Source of the DNA: Pararhodobacter zhoushanensis
Lineage (GTDB): Bacteria > Pseudomonadota > Alphaproteobacteria > Rhodobacterales > Rhodobacteraceae
Assembly (NCBI RefSeq): GCF_003990445.1
Contig: NZ_REEZ01000013.1
Location: 56,956 to 120,955 of the forward strand
Direction: 5' to 3'
DNA: 64,000 nt
Under the pieces are notes generated by a model, which did no database searches, was not told where the DNA came from, and saw only the letters and a list, made by a program, of their open reading frames with translations. The translations under genes were made by a program, and so were the position numbers. Positions 45,464-54,568 of the stretch are shown here, piece after piece (position 1 is the first letter of the stretch; the number at the start of each line of letters is the position of its first letter).

Positions 45464-46216
45464 TTACCCGATCTGGCCGAGAAACGGGAACACATCCAGC
45501 AGCCAGAACGAGAACGAGGCCATCGCGCCCGTGATCAGCGCAATCCCGACAACCACCAGCAGCACGCCCATGACCTTTTCGATCACGCCCATCCACGGCT
45601 TGATCCGGTTCATCAGCCCGATCGCGCGGGTGATGAAGATCGCGGCCAACAGGAACGGCAGCCCCAGTCCCACCGCATACGCCGCGAGCAGCGCGGTGCC
45701 GCGGGTGACCGAGCCTTCGGAGGCCGCGAGCGAAATGATCATGCCCAGAATCGGGCCAATGCACGGCGTCCAGCCAAAGGCGAAGGCCAGCCCCAGCACA
45801 TAGGCGCCAAAGGCCGAACCGCCGCGATTGCCCGCGTCCAGCCGGGCCTCGCGCATCAGGAAGCCGATCTTGAACAGCCCGAGGAAATGCAGCCCCATGA
45901 CGATCACCACCACCCCGGCGATCTGGGCGAAGGTCTCTCGGTATTCCAGAAACAGCCGCCCAAGGCTAGACGCCGTGAAGCCCAGCAGCAAGAACACCGT
46001 GCTCAGCCCCATCACGAAGAACAGCGCGGGCACAGTCGCTGCACTGGGGCCCTTCTTGCCATCGGTCAGCTCGCGCATCGAAATGCCCGACATATAGGCC
46101 AGATAGGGCGGCACGATGGGCAGCACGCAGGGGCTGAGGAACGACAACAGGCCCGCCAGCAGCGCCACGATGAGTGAGGGCAACAGGGCTGCGTCGAAAA
46201 GGTCGATGCCGAACAT
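45464..46216 (-). CDS. ccdA: Cytochrome c biogenesis protein CcdA
   Basis: Inner-membrane thiol-disulfide transporter passing reductant from thioredoxin to periplasmic cytochrome c maturation factors. 250 residues with six hydrophobic helices. The two redox cysteines are in LSFLSPCVLPIVPPYLAYM and GWTPCIGPILGM. The start at 46216 begins the conserved MFGIDLFD; a short upstream extension is possible but lacks support. The gene is immediately followed by a composite hairpin element. Confidence 0.92.
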   Translation of the reverse strand: MFGIDLFDAALLPSLIVALLAGLLSFLSPCVLPIVPPYLAYMSGISMRELTDGKKGPSAATVPALFFVMGLSTVFLLLGFTASSLGRLFLEYRETFAQIAGVVVIVMGLHFLGLFKIGFLMREARLDAGNRGGSAFGAYVLGLAFAFGWTPCIGPILGMIISLAASEGSVTRGTALLAAYAVGLGLPFLLAAIFITRAIGLMNRIKPWMGVIEKVMGVLLVVVGIALITGAMASFSFWLLDVFPFLGQIG

Positions 46217-46317
46217 GGGCCAGACTCCGCTTGTGGCTTCCACCAATAGAGCCGCGCCCCCCATTCGTCACGGGGGGCGCGGCTCACGTTCGTATCAGTG
46301 CGTCACCGCGTCGCGGT

Positions 46318-49281
46318 TCAGCTTTTGCGGGCCCACCAACCCGCCCGGCGCGGGCGCGCCGGGTCGGTCGCAGGCTCTTCGGTAACCTCGGCGGGTTTCG
46401 GCTCTGCGTCGGCTCCCTTGGCGACCGGCGCCTCGACAGCGACCTCCGCTGCGGGTGCCTCAACAACCGGCACTTCGACAACGGTCGTTGCCGGGGCCTC
46501 AACGGGCGCTTGCGCTGGCACCTCGACCGGTGCTTCCACCGGGGCCTCGGCCGGGGCTTCAACGGGTGCCTCGACAGGCGTTTCGCCGGGCGCTTCAACC
46601 GGGGTTTCCACGGGCGTTTCAACCGGCGCGTCAGTCGCTGCGGCAGCAGTTACCGCCTCTGCCGCTTCCGTCTCGGCCTTGGGCTTGCGGCGCGTGCGCG
46701 TCCGTTTGCGCGGCGCAGCCGTCTCGCCCTCTGCGGTGGCGTCAGCCGGGGCAGCTTCGGCAGCCGGAGCTTCGGCCACGGTCTCGGCGGCGGTTTCGCC
46801 CTCAGCCTCGTCCACCTTGGGTTTGCGGGCCCGCGACCGGCGCTTGCGAACCGGCTTCTCAGGCTCGGCCGGCGCTTCAGCCTCAGCCGGAGCGGCCTCG
46901 ACCGTTTCGGTGGGCGCCTCGGCCGCTACCGGCTCATCGCCCGCCGCGTCCGCACCCTCGGCGTTGCCTGACTCGTCGTCACCGTTCGACTCATCATCTC
47001 CCGTCGACTCGCCGTTCTGACCGCCGCGCCGACGACGCCGACGGCGACGCTTGCGCTTGCTGCCATCACCATCGCCGCGTGCATCACCTGACTCGTCCGT
47101 CGCATCGTCACGGGCCTCCGCGACGGTCTCGGCTTCACCCTCAGCCTCGATCTCATCCTCGACGTAATCCGCCATGGCGTCATCGACCGAGGACATGGTC
47201 AGAGCATCCAAAGACACCACCGGCGTCGAGGGAACACTCACGATCCGCGTAGCGGTCTTGAACTTCTCGATCGAGTAATCCGGACTGACCAGCGACGCGT
47301 CGCCCTCGATCCGGATCGCCATGCCGTAGCGCAGCTCGATCTGGGCCAGATGCTCGCGCTTGGCGTTGAACAGATAGTTCACGATGCCATAGGGCGCTTT
47401 GACCAGCACTTCCTTCGAGCGGTTGCGTGTGCCCTCTTCTTCCAGAGCGCGCAGGATCTGCAGCGCCAGAGAGTTGTCCGAGCGGATCAGGCCCGTGCCG
47501 TGGCAATGCGGGCACGGCTGGGTCGTCGCTTCGATCATGCCGGGGCGCAGGCGCTGACGGCTCATCTCCATCAGGCCAAAGCCCGAGATGCGGCCAACCT
47601 GAATGCGCGCCCGGTCACTGCGCAGCGCGTCTTTCAGACGCTTTTCGACGGCGGCGTTGTTCTTGCGCTCTTCCATGTCGATGAAGTCAATCACGATCAG
47701 ACCGGCAAGGTCACGCAAACGCAACTGGCGGGCGACTTCGTCCGAGGCCTCAAGGTTGGTCTTCAGCGCCGTGTCCTCGATGGACCCTTCACGCGTCGAC
47801 TTGCCCGAGTTGACGTCGATGGCAACCAGCGCCTCGGTCACGCCGATGACGATATAGCCGCCCGATTTCAGCTGAACCGTCGGGTTGAACATCGCGGCCA
47901 GATAGCTTTCCACCTGGAAGCGCGCGAAAAGCGGCATCGCTTCCTGGTAGTGCACAACGCTCTTGGCGTGGGACGGCATGATCATCTGCATGAAGTCCTG
48001 CGCGGTGCGGTAGCCCGCCTCGCCTTCGACCAGAACCTCGTCGATGTCCTTGTTATAGAGATCGCGGATCGACCGCTTGATGAGGTTGCCCTCTTCATAG
48101 ATCGGTGCCGGAGCGATCGAGCGCAGGGTCAGATCGCGGATCTGCTCCCAGACGCGGAACAGGTATTCATAGTCGCGCTTGATCTCGGGCTTGGTGCGGT
48201 TGGCACCCGCCGTGCGGATGATCAGGCCCGCGCCCTCGGGCACGTCGAACTCACCGGCGATTTCCTTGAGCTTCTTGCGGTCGGCGGCATTGGTGATCTT
48301 GCGGCTGATGCCGCCACCGCGCGCGGTGTTGGGCATGAGCACGCAATAGCGACCGGCCAGCGACAGATAGGTGGTCAGGGCAGCGCCTTTGTTGCCGCGC
48401 TCTTCCTTGACGACCTGCACCAGCATGATCTGCCGGACTTTGATGACTTCCTGAATCTTGTAGCGGCGTGCGCGCGAGCGGCGTTGCGGGCGCACTTCGT
48501 CGGACACGTCCTCATCAGCGACCGACTCGATCTGGTCGTCGCGGTCGCTGGCGTTGTCCGCGGCGCGGAACGGCTTCTCGTCGTCGTCGTCGCTGTGGTC
48601 TTCGTCGTCGCCGTCGGCCTCTTCTTCCAGCTCGACGATATCCATGGCGCCATAAGTGCGCAGCTCGGTGCCTTCGGCTTGAGCCGCCATCGGTGCCTTG
48701 GGTTCTGCCGGCGTTTCGGGCTCGGCCTCAGCGGCAGGCGTTTCAGCCGCCGGCGTGTCAACGGCTGCGGGCTCGGCGACGGGGGTCTCTTCCACCACCG
48801 GCGCTTGCGTCACGACCGCAGCGCTTTCGACGGTAGCTTCAGACGGACCCTCCTGCTGGGCGTCCGCGACGGGCTGATCGTCGGCCTGATCCTCGGTGGT
48901 GGCGTCGGCGTTCGCCTCGCCTTTGGCAGGCTTGTCATCGCCACGACGGCGGCGCGACGAGCGGCGGTTGCCCTCATCGTCCTGATCGCGGGCCATGGCG
49001 CGCTCTTCTTCAAGCAGCGCTTTGCGGTCGGCGACGGGGATCTGGTAGTAATCCGGGTGGATCTCGGCAAAGGCCAGAAAGCCGTGACGGTTGCCGCCGT
49101 AATCGACGAAAGCCGCTTGCAACGAGGGTTCGACCCGCGTGACCTTGGCTAGATAGATGTTACCGGCAAGCTGCCGTTTGTGGATGGTCTCAAAGTCAAA
49201 TTCCTCGACCTTGTTGCCGTCCAGAACCACGACGCGGGTTTCTTCCGCGTGCGTGGCGTCGATGAGGAGTTTCTTTCCCAT
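46318..49281 (-). CDS. rne: Ribonuclease E
   Basis: Endoribonuclease of the RNA degradosome, 987 residues. The S1 domain starts near residue 36 (GNIYLAKVTRVEPSLQAAFVDYGGNRHGFLAF). It is split by an acidic, Glu/Asp/Ala/Pro-rich insertion at about residues 95-272, then resumes (KIQEVIKVRQIMLVQVVKEERGNKGAALTTYL). The DNase-I-like active region contains EALVAIDVNSGK and DLAGLIVIDFIDM. The zinc link is CPHCHGTG. The C-terminal third is low-complexity with basic blocks and a Val-Glu-Ala-Pro repeat tract. The ATG at 49281 begins the conserved MGKKLLIDA. A long leader lies upstream. Confidence 0.96.
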   Translation of the reverse strand: MGKKLLIDATHAEETRVVVLDGNKVEEFDFETIHKRQLAGNIYLAKVTRVEPSLQAAFVDYGGNRHGFLAFAEIHPDYYQIPVADRKALLEEERAMARDQDDEGNRRSSRRRRGDDKPAKGEANADATTEDQADDQPVADAQQEGPSEATVESAAVVTQAPVVEETPVAEPAAVDTPAAETPAAEAEPETPAEPKAPMAAQAEGTELRTYGAMDIVELEEEADGDDEDHSDDDDEKPFRAADNASDRDDQIESVADEDVSDEVRPQRRSRARRYKIQEVIKVRQIMLVQVVKEERGNKGAALTTYLSLAGRYCVLMPNTARGGGISRKITNAADRKKLKEIAGEFDVPEGAGLIIRTAGANRTKPEIKRDYEYLFRVWEQIRDLTLRSIAPAPIYEEGNLIKRSIRDLYNKDIDEVLVEGEAGYRTAQDFMQMIMPSHAKSVVHYQEAMPLFARFQVESYLAAMFNPTVQLKSGGYIVIGVTEALVAIDVNSGKSTREGSIEDTALKTNLEASDEVARQLRLRDLAGLIVIDFIDMEERKNNAAVEKRLKDALRSDRARIQVGRISGFGLMEMSRQRLRPGMIEATTQPCPHCHGTGLIRSDNSLALQILRALEEEGTRNRSKEVLVKAPYGIVNYLFNAKREHLAQIELRYGMAIRIEGDASLVSPDYSIEKFKTATRIVSVPSTPVVSLDALTMSSVDDAMADYVEDEIEAEGEAETVAEARDDATDESGDARGDGDGSKRKRRRRRRRRGGQNGESTGDDESNGDDESGNAEGADAAGDEPVAAEAPTETVEAAPAEAEAPAEPEKPVRKRRSRARKPKVDEAEGETAAETVAEAPAAEAAPADATAEGETAAPRKRTRTRRKPKAETEAAEAVTAAAATDAPVETPVETPVEAPGETPVEAPVEAPAEAPVEAPVEVPAQAPVEAPATTVVEVPVVEAPAAEVAVEAPVAKGADAEPKPAEVTEEPATDPARPRRAGWWARKS

Positions 49282-49600
49282 GGTGTCTCGCTGCCCCGCG
49301 CGCCACATCGCCCGGCCCGGAGGGACCGCGCGCCTGAGCATCGGGGGGTAAGGTGGGGGCAATGCCATGCGACAGCGGACGGAGGGCGGCGATTTCGCGC
49401 GTCCCGTTCACGTTCCAAGCTGATGCGCACTCTGGCATCGCGGTTGCAGGCTCCGACGCTGCCTGTGCAGGCAGCGCCCTTTAAAGTCCGGGCCGACACG
49501 AGGGTCTGACCGGGCAATCCGACGGCTTTGAGGGCCGATCCCGCCCAAATCTCACCTTGCGGGAGAGTTGAGCCATGAATTTCGCGCAACAGTCGCGTGA
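49282..49600 (-). other. Probable long 5' leader of rne
   Basis: About 320 bases without a credible gene, upstream of the rne start. It holds a perfect 20-base palindrome, CGCTGCCTG-TG-CAGGCAGCG (49457-49476). Enterobacterial rne is autoregulated through hairpins in a long leader (established knowledge). A comparable function here is inference. Confidence 0.45.
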
Positions 49601-49707
49601 CATGTCGCTAACTCAGCATAGGGGGGAAGCGGACTACTGTTCAATGGGTAAAATGCGACAGGTCCTGCTGTGGCCGCGCATCTCGCGCCGCGACAGCTGA
49701 GAAAAGA

Positions 49708-49892
49708 AGGGGGGCCAGCCCCCCTCTGCGCAAAAGCGCATTCACCCCCCGGGATACTTGGAGACAGAAAATGAACATGGTTAACGTTACGTTAAGCGCA
49801 TTTTCTGTCTGAAAATATCCACGGGGGGTGTCCAGAGGGGGGCGCGTGCGTCCCCCTCTGGCGACGGGGGGCGAGCAGCCCCCCGCCTACCC
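49708..49892 (-). repeat. Composite post-stop hairpin element, copy B (after dctD)
   Basis: Read from the dctD stop on the minus strand: a CGGGGGGC-containing hairpin (49889-49864 region), hairpin 2 with arms CCAGAGGGG (49832-49861) and a GCACGC centre, then GTGGATATTTTCAGACAG. An imperfect palindrome follows around TTAA-CGTTACG-TTAA (49781-49795), then hairpin TGCGC-TTTT-GCGCA (49727-49740) and hairpin GGGGGG/CCCCCC (49708-49725). It is the best-preserved copy. Confidence 0.78.
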
Positions 49893-49893
49893 G

Positions 49894-51267
49894 TCAGACG
49901 TAATCGGCCCGGCTGAGCCCGTATTTCGCCATCTTCTCGTTCAGCGTCCGGCGCGGGAGGCAGAGCTCTTCCATAACCGCGACGATGGACCCCTTGTGGC
50001 GCCGCATCGTGTTGTCGATCAGCGTGCGCTCGAAAGCCTCGACATAGTCCTTCAGCGGCTTGCCTTCGGTTGTCAGCGCGCCGCCGGACGCCTCGTTCTC
50101 GGCCATGACCAGCGACACGACCGAGCCCGAACCACGCCGGTTCTGCAACACGGCCTGTTCGGCAATCGAGATCAGCTGGCGGATGTTGCCCGGCCACGGA
50201 GCCTGCAGCAGATAGGCCGCGTCCTGCGCGCTCAGATCGGGTGCGGGGCAGCCGTACTCTTCCGAATAATCCGTCGCATAGCTTTTGAACAGCGCCAGAA
50301 TATCCTCACCGCGCGTGCGCAAGGGCGGCAGGGTCAGCTTCATCGCAGCCAGCCGGTAGTACAGATCCGGGCGCAGCACGTCTTCCAGAGTTCGTCCCGG
50401 CCCGTGGTCATTGCAGATCGCCACGATTCGCGTCGCGGGCGGAGCGGGCTGGTCGTTGATGAAGGTCAGCAGCCGCCCTTGCAGCGCAGGGCTCAGCGCC
50501 TCGACATCCTCAAGGCACAGCGTACCGCCACGGGCTTCTTCGACCAGCGGCAACCCTCCCAGCGCAACCGGGCCGAACAGACGCGCGGCCAGCGCGTCAT
50601 CCTCGACCCCGGCGCAGGAGACGCTGACGAACTTGCGCCCGGCGCGCGGGCCGACAGCGTGCAGCGCATGGGCGACCAGCGTCTTGCCAGTGCCGGTCTC
50701 GCCGTCGATCAGCACGTGACCGTCAGCCTGCCCGTAGTCCAGCAGATCCTCGCGCAGGCGCACCATTTCTGTTGAGTTACCAACCAGCCGGCGCATCAGC
50801 GTGCTGCCATCAGCCAGTTCGTTGCGCAGCGCGCGGCTTTCCAGCGCCAGCGCGCGCGCTTTCAGCGCAGCGCGGGCCAGATCGGCCATCCGCTCGGGGT
50901 CGAAGGGTTTCTCCAGGAAATCCCACGCCCCCAGCCGCATCGCCTCGACCGCCATGGGCACGTCGCCATGCCCGGTAATCAGGATCACCGGCAGCGTCGC
51001 ATCCAGCCCCATCAGCCGCTTGAGCAGCGCCATGCCGTCCATGCCGGGCATGCGGATGTCGCTGACCACGATGCCGGGGAAATCCGGCCCCAGCACCGAC
51101 AGCGCCTCTTCGGCACTGGCGTAGGTTTCGGGCTGGAAACCCGACAGCGACAGCCATTGGCTGATCGAGGCGCGCATGTCCTGCTCGTCGTCGATGATGA
51201 CAATCCGCGTGGGGCTGCGCAGGGCCTGGGCCGTGGCGGGCGCGACGGCGCTCTCTGGGGCGCTCAT
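49894..51267 (-). CDS. dctD: DctD-like response regulator lacking the GAFTGA loop
   Basis: 457 residues. Receiver domain: acidic pair Asp26-Asp27, phosphoacceptor Asp70 (VVSDIRMPGMDG), Lys120. AAA+ domain: Walker A GETGTGKT (189-196), a Walker B-like GGTLCLED, and the RPDLYYRLA arginine region. Where sigma-54 activators have GAFTGA, after residue 231, this protein has FGPVALGGLPLVEEA, so the sigma-54 contact loop is missing. The C-terminal Fis-type helix-turn-helix reads LCLPRRTLNEKMAKYGLSR. The start at 51267 follows GGAGA. It is paired with dctB. It may act through the main sigma factor, as Rhodobacter NtrC does. Confidence 0.88.
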   Translation of the reverse strand: MSAPESAVAPATAQALRSPTRIVIIDDEQDMRASISQWLSLSGFQPETYASAEEALSVLGPDFPGIVVSDIRMPGMDGMALLKRLMGLDATLPVILITGHGDVPMAVEAMRLGAWDFLEKPFDPERMADLARAALKARALALESRALRNELADGSTLMRRLVGNSTEMVRLREDLLDYGQADGHVLIDGETGTGKTLVAHALHAVGPRAGRKFVSVSCAGVEDDALAARLFGPVALGGLPLVEEARGGTLCLEDVEALSPALQGRLLTFINDQPAPPATRIVAICNDHGPGRTLEDVLRPDLYYRLAAMKLTLPPLRTRGEDILALFKSYATDYSEEYGCPAPDLSAQDAAYLLQAPWPGNIRQLISIAEQAVLQNRRGSGSVVSLVMAENEASGGALTTEGKPLKDYVEAFERTLIDNTMRRHKGSIVAVMEELCLPRRTLNEKMAKYGLSRADYV

Positions 51268-51355
51268 GAATGGTCTCCGTGTGATCTCAAATTCATAGTC
51301 TCTCTGTCGGTCAGTGCTTACAGGGTGCCAGCGCTCAGGCTGTGTGTATACCACG

Positions 51356-53122
51356 TCATGCAACACTTTGTCCGGCGTTCACCAGCACGGGTAACGCAAT
51401 CTCGAACGCGGCGCCGCCTTCGGGCAGGTTATGGGCGGTCAGCCGTCCGCCATGGTCGGCGATAATGCCCGACGAGATCGCCAGCCCAAGGCCAACCCCC
51501 TCGCCCGGTTTCTTGGAGGTATAGAACGGCTCGAAGATCTTTGCGATCTCGGCGATCCCTGCCCCGTTGTCGCGGATGGTCAGGGTGACGGTATCGCCCT
51601 GCGTCAGCAGGATCTCGATCTGTGGCGCGTTGGCCTGACGCGTGGCATCAACCGCATTGCGCATCAGGTTGATGATCACCTGCTCCAGCCGCAGCCGGTC
51701 GCCCATCACCATGGTCGGGTCTTTGGGCAGCGTGCGCACCACCAGCACCCGGCGTTCGCGCAGGCGCGGCTCCATCATCGCCAAGGCCTCGGTCACCGAG
51801 GAGCGCAGGTCCAGGGGGGCAAAGGCGTCGCCCCCCTTGCGCGCGAAGCTTTTCAGCTGGCGGGTGATCGCGCCCATCCGGTCGATCAGGTCGTCGATGC
51901 GCTGGAAACTGACCAGCGCCTCTTCCGAGCGCCGCCGGGTCAGCAACAGCCGTGCCCCGGCCAGATAGGTCTTCATCGCTGCAAGCGGTTGATTGAGTTC
52001 ATGACTGACCGCTGCCGACATCTCGCCCAGCACTGCCAGTTTCGAGGATTGCACCAGCGTCTGTTCCGCGACGTGCAGTTCTTCCTGCACCTTTTCGCGC
52101 GCCGCAATCTCGCGTTGCAGGCGCAGGTTCAGCTGGCGCAGCTCGACCGATTCCTGCTCGAACCGCGCGGATTGCGACCACGCGCGGCGCGAGAAGATAT
52201 AGAACACCATCGCCAGCAGCAGCGCGAAGCCCATGATGATCAGCGCCAACACGCCGTTCACCTTCTCGCGCACGCCGTCATAGGTGGTGAAGCTGATCAG
52301 CCGCCAACCGCGATGCTGCACGCGGCTCTCGGACCGCAGAACCGCCTCGTTCGACAAGAACGCATCCGGTCCGCGGCCGGCCAGATCGGCGGTATAGCGC
52401 AGCGCCCATTCGATGGCCGAGGGCGCGTCACGCAGTTCCAGCGCCTCGGCCTCGGTCCGGCCGCGCCAGCGCGGCTCGGTCGCCAGAATAATCCGGCCTT
52501 CGCTGTCCAGAAGTGCGACGGCATCCGAGAACCCGGCCCACGAGCGTTCGAACTTGGCCAGATCGACCTCGACCGTGACCACGCCCAGCACCTGCCCATT
52601 CGCGCGCAGCGCCCGCGAGTAGCCAAAGCCGTAGCCGCCGGAATCGCGGGGCTGAACGGCGAAGATCGTGTCATTGGCGCGGCGTGCTTCGATGAACAGC
52701 GTTTCCGAGGTACGGGTCACGCCAAGCCGGTTCCGGTCTGTCGCAGCAACGACCCGGCCCGAGATATCGAGAAGTTCGATCGACGCGGCACCAACCTCGG
52801 ATTGCAGGCCGATCAGCAGTTGCGAGATCGAGGCGTAATTGCCGTTTTGCAAGGCTTCGCGCAGCACCGGGTCGCGGGCCAGCAGGATCGGCACGATCTG
52901 CGTGCGCTGCATTTCGGCTTCGATGTTGCCCGCATAGAGAACCAACCGCAATTCGGCGCGGTTGCGCGTGTCGACGGTGAAGCTTTCGCTCAGCCAGTCG
53001 TCCATCACCCAGACGACGGCGACTGCGATCACCAGCAATAGACCAACGACGGCCTTGCCCCATGCTGGCATGCCGCTGCGCAATGCTGCCAAGGGGGCAG
53101 ATAGTCGTGTCTCGTCCGTCAT
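51356..53122 (-). CDS. dctB: DctB-like sensor histidine kinase
   Basis: 588 residues. A membrane helix near residues 21-41, a periplasmic sensor region of the double-PAS type (about 45-285), a second membrane helix (about 288-315), a coiled coil, then the kinase core. The phosphorylatable His is in MSAAVSHELNQPLAAMK. N, G1 and G2 boxes are visible as NLMRNAVDATRQ, IRDNGAGI and GEGVGLGLAIS. DctB proteins sense C4-dicarboxylates. The ligand here is presumed. dctD follows on the same strand. Confidence 0.9.
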   Translation of the reverse strand: MTDETRLSAPLAALRSGMPAWGKAVVGLLLVIAVAVVWVMDDWLSESFTVDTRNRAELRLVLYAGNIEAEMQRTQIVPILLARDPVLREALQNGNYASISQLLIGLQSEVGAASIELLDISGRVVAATDRNRLGVTRTSETLFIEARRANDTIFAVQPRDSGGYGFGYSRALRANGQVLGVVTVEVDLAKFERSWAGFSDAVALLDSEGRIILATEPRWRGRTEAEALELRDAPSAIEWALRYTADLAGRGPDAFLSNEAVLRSESRVQHRGWRLISFTTYDGVREKVNGVLALIIMGFALLLAMVFYIFSRRAWSQSARFEQESVELRQLNLRLQREIAAREKVQEELHVAEQTLVQSSKLAVLGEMSAAVSHELNQPLAAMKTYLAGARLLLTRRRSEEALVSFQRIDDLIDRMGAITRQLKSFARKGGDAFAPLDLRSSVTEALAMMEPRLRERRVLVVRTLPKDPTMVMGDRLRLEQVIINLMRNAVDATRQANAPQIEILLTQGDTVTLTIRDNGAGIAEIAKIFEPFYTSKKPGEGVGLGLAISSGIIADHGGRLTAHNLPEGGAAFEIALPVLVNAGQSVA

Positions 53123-53179
53123 AACGCCAATCTATGCGGCGAAACGGGCGGCCTCAAGCCGCGCCGGGGCGCGCGCGCT

Positions 53180-53848
53180 TCAGGTAAGCGCCAAGGCGCC
53201 CATCAAGCCGTCGAACATCGCCATGCCATCCGTGCCACCATGCTCGGAGCTGATCGCACGTTCAGGGTGCGGCATCAGGCCCAGCACGCGACGGTTTTCC
53301 GACAGAATACCGGCGATGCTGTCCATGGACCCGTTGATGTTCTGCGCATAGCGGAACGCGACGCGGTCTTCACCTGACAGGCGCAGCAGCGTTTCGGGGT
53401 CGGCCTGATAATTGCCGTCATGATGCGCAACCGGGATCACCGCGGTATCGCCAAGGCTGTAGCCCCGGGTAAAGGCACTGTCAGTGGTGGTCACACGCAA
53501 CTCGACAGGCTTGCAGATGAACTTGAGCCCGGCATTGCGCATCAACACGCCCGGCAGCAGACCGGTTTCCACCAGCACCTGAAAGCCGTTGCAGACACCC
53601 AGCACATAGCCGCCACGCTCGGCGTGTTTGATCACGGCCTTGGCGATGGGGGAATGCGCCGCAATCGCGCCGCAACGCAGGTAGTCGCCGAACGAGAAGC
53701 CGCCGGGAATGCCGACGATATCAGTGCCCTCGGGCAGCGCGGCATCCTTGTGCCAGACCCGCGTGACCTCGGCCCCTGCCGCCTCGAAGGCAACGGCAAG
53801 GTCGCGGTCGCAGTTGGAGCCCGGGAAGGTGATGACGGCAGCTTTCAT
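53180..53848 (-). CDS. purQ: Phosphoribosylformylglycinamidine synthase, glutaminase subunit
   Basis: Supplies ammonia from glutamine to PurL in purine synthesis. 222 residues. Class I amidotransferase features: [21 protein letters not shown] at the N-terminus, [20 protein letters not shown], the catalytic cysteine in [12 protein letters not shown], and the His-Glu pair in MPHPERA. In related genomes purS and purL often lie nearby. The 229 bases upstream here hold no purS, and the next gene is the oppositely oriented coxS. Confidence 0.95.
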   Translation of the reverse strand: MKAAVITFPGSNCDRDLAVAFEAAGAEVTRVWHKDAALPEGTDIVGIPGGFSFGDYLRCGAIAAHSPIAKAVIKHAERGGYVLGVCNGFQVLVETGLLPGVLMRNAGLKFICKPVELRVTTTDSAFTRGYSLGDTAVIPVAHHDGNYQADPETLLRLSGEDRVAFRYAQNINGSMDSIAGILSENRRVLGLMPHPERAISSEHGGTDGMAMFDGLMGALALT

Positions 53849-53978
53849 GCGCGCCTCCGCTGGTGTGATGATGGCCTTCCTTACTGCGCCGGGACGCCGG
53901 GGGAAAGAGGGTTTGGCCCGCTTTGCTCAGGCATAGGCACGCCCTGCCCCGCAGTTTCCCTGTGTGGCGCGCATATCA

Positions 53979-54076
53979 GTGTGACTGTCACGTTGCGAAC
54001 GCCTCAGATAGTCCTAAGGTGGCATATCGCCACTTTTTGCAGCGTGCTTACATGCTGCCATCCTAAGGGAGGGATT
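53979..54076 (+). promoter_or_regulatory. Structured 5' leader of the cox cluster
   Basis: Palindrome GTGAC-T-GTCAC (53981-53991). Hairpin GTGGC-ATATC-GCCAC (54019-54033) followed by TTTTT, resembling a terminator. A second hairpin has arms GCAGCGTG/CATGCTGC (54039-54058), ending just before the ribosome binding site. TCCTAAGG occurs twice (54012-54019 and 54061-54068), flanking both hairpins. This could be an attenuating leader or a regulator site. Confidence 0.45.
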
Positions 54077-54077
54077 C

Positions 54078-54563
54078 ATGACCAAGGTTACTTTGACCGT
54101 GAACGGCAAGTCGATGTCGGGCGAGGCCGAAGGCCGCACGCTGCTCGCCTCGTTCCTGCGCGACACGCTGGGCCTGACCGGTACCCATATCGGCTGCGAC
54201 ACCAGCCAATGCGGCGCGTGCGTCGTGCATCTGGACGGCAAGGCGGTGAAAAGCTGCACCCTGCTGGCGATGGATGCCGATGGCGGCAATGTCACCACGA
54301 TTGAGGGCATGGCCAACGCCGACGGCTCGCTGAACACGATCCAGCAGGCGTTTCAGGACCACCACGGCCTGCAATGCGGCTTTTGCACGCCGGGCATGGT
54401 GATGTCGGCCTCGGCTTTGCTGGCTGAGAACCCGAAACCGACTGAATCCGAGATCCGTCATTACCTCGAAGGCAACATCTGTCGCTGCACGGGCTACCAC
54501 AACATCGTCAAGGCGGTGCTGGCAGCGTCAGGACAGGATGCCAACGTCATGGCCGCCGAGTGA
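54078..54563 (+). CDS. coxS: Xanthine-dehydrogenase-family [2Fe-2S] subunit (CoxS)
   Basis: Iron-sulfur subunit of an aerobic CO-dehydrogenase-type molybdenum hydroxylase, 161 residues. The first cluster site is Cys40, Cys45, Cys48, Cys60 (plant-type ferredoxin). The second is Cys100, Cys103, Cys135, Cys137 ([19 protein letters not shown]). Strong GGGAGGG ribosome binding site. First gene of a coxS-x-coxL-coxM cluster. The order S-L-M is that of form II clusters. Confidence 0.93.
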   Translation: MTKVTLTVNGKSMSGEAEGRTLLASFLRDTLGLTGTHIGCDTSQCGACVVHLDGKAVKSCTLLAMDADGGNVTTIEGMANADGSLNTIQQAFQDHHGLQCGFCTPGMVMSASALLAENPKPTESEIRHYLEGNICRCTGYHNIVKAVLAASGQDANVMAAE

Positions 54564-54568
54564 TCGCC

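Noticed and set aside
46440-46640. Short tandem repeats suggestive of a CRISPR or minisatellite
   Set aside because: They are in-frame codons of the Val-Glu-Ala-Pro tract of RNase E. No spacer structure is present and no cas genes are seen anywhere in the window.
47350-49152. 600-codon plus-strand frame opposite rne
   Set aside because: Shadow of the rne gene; low-complexity composition mirrors the acidic insertion.
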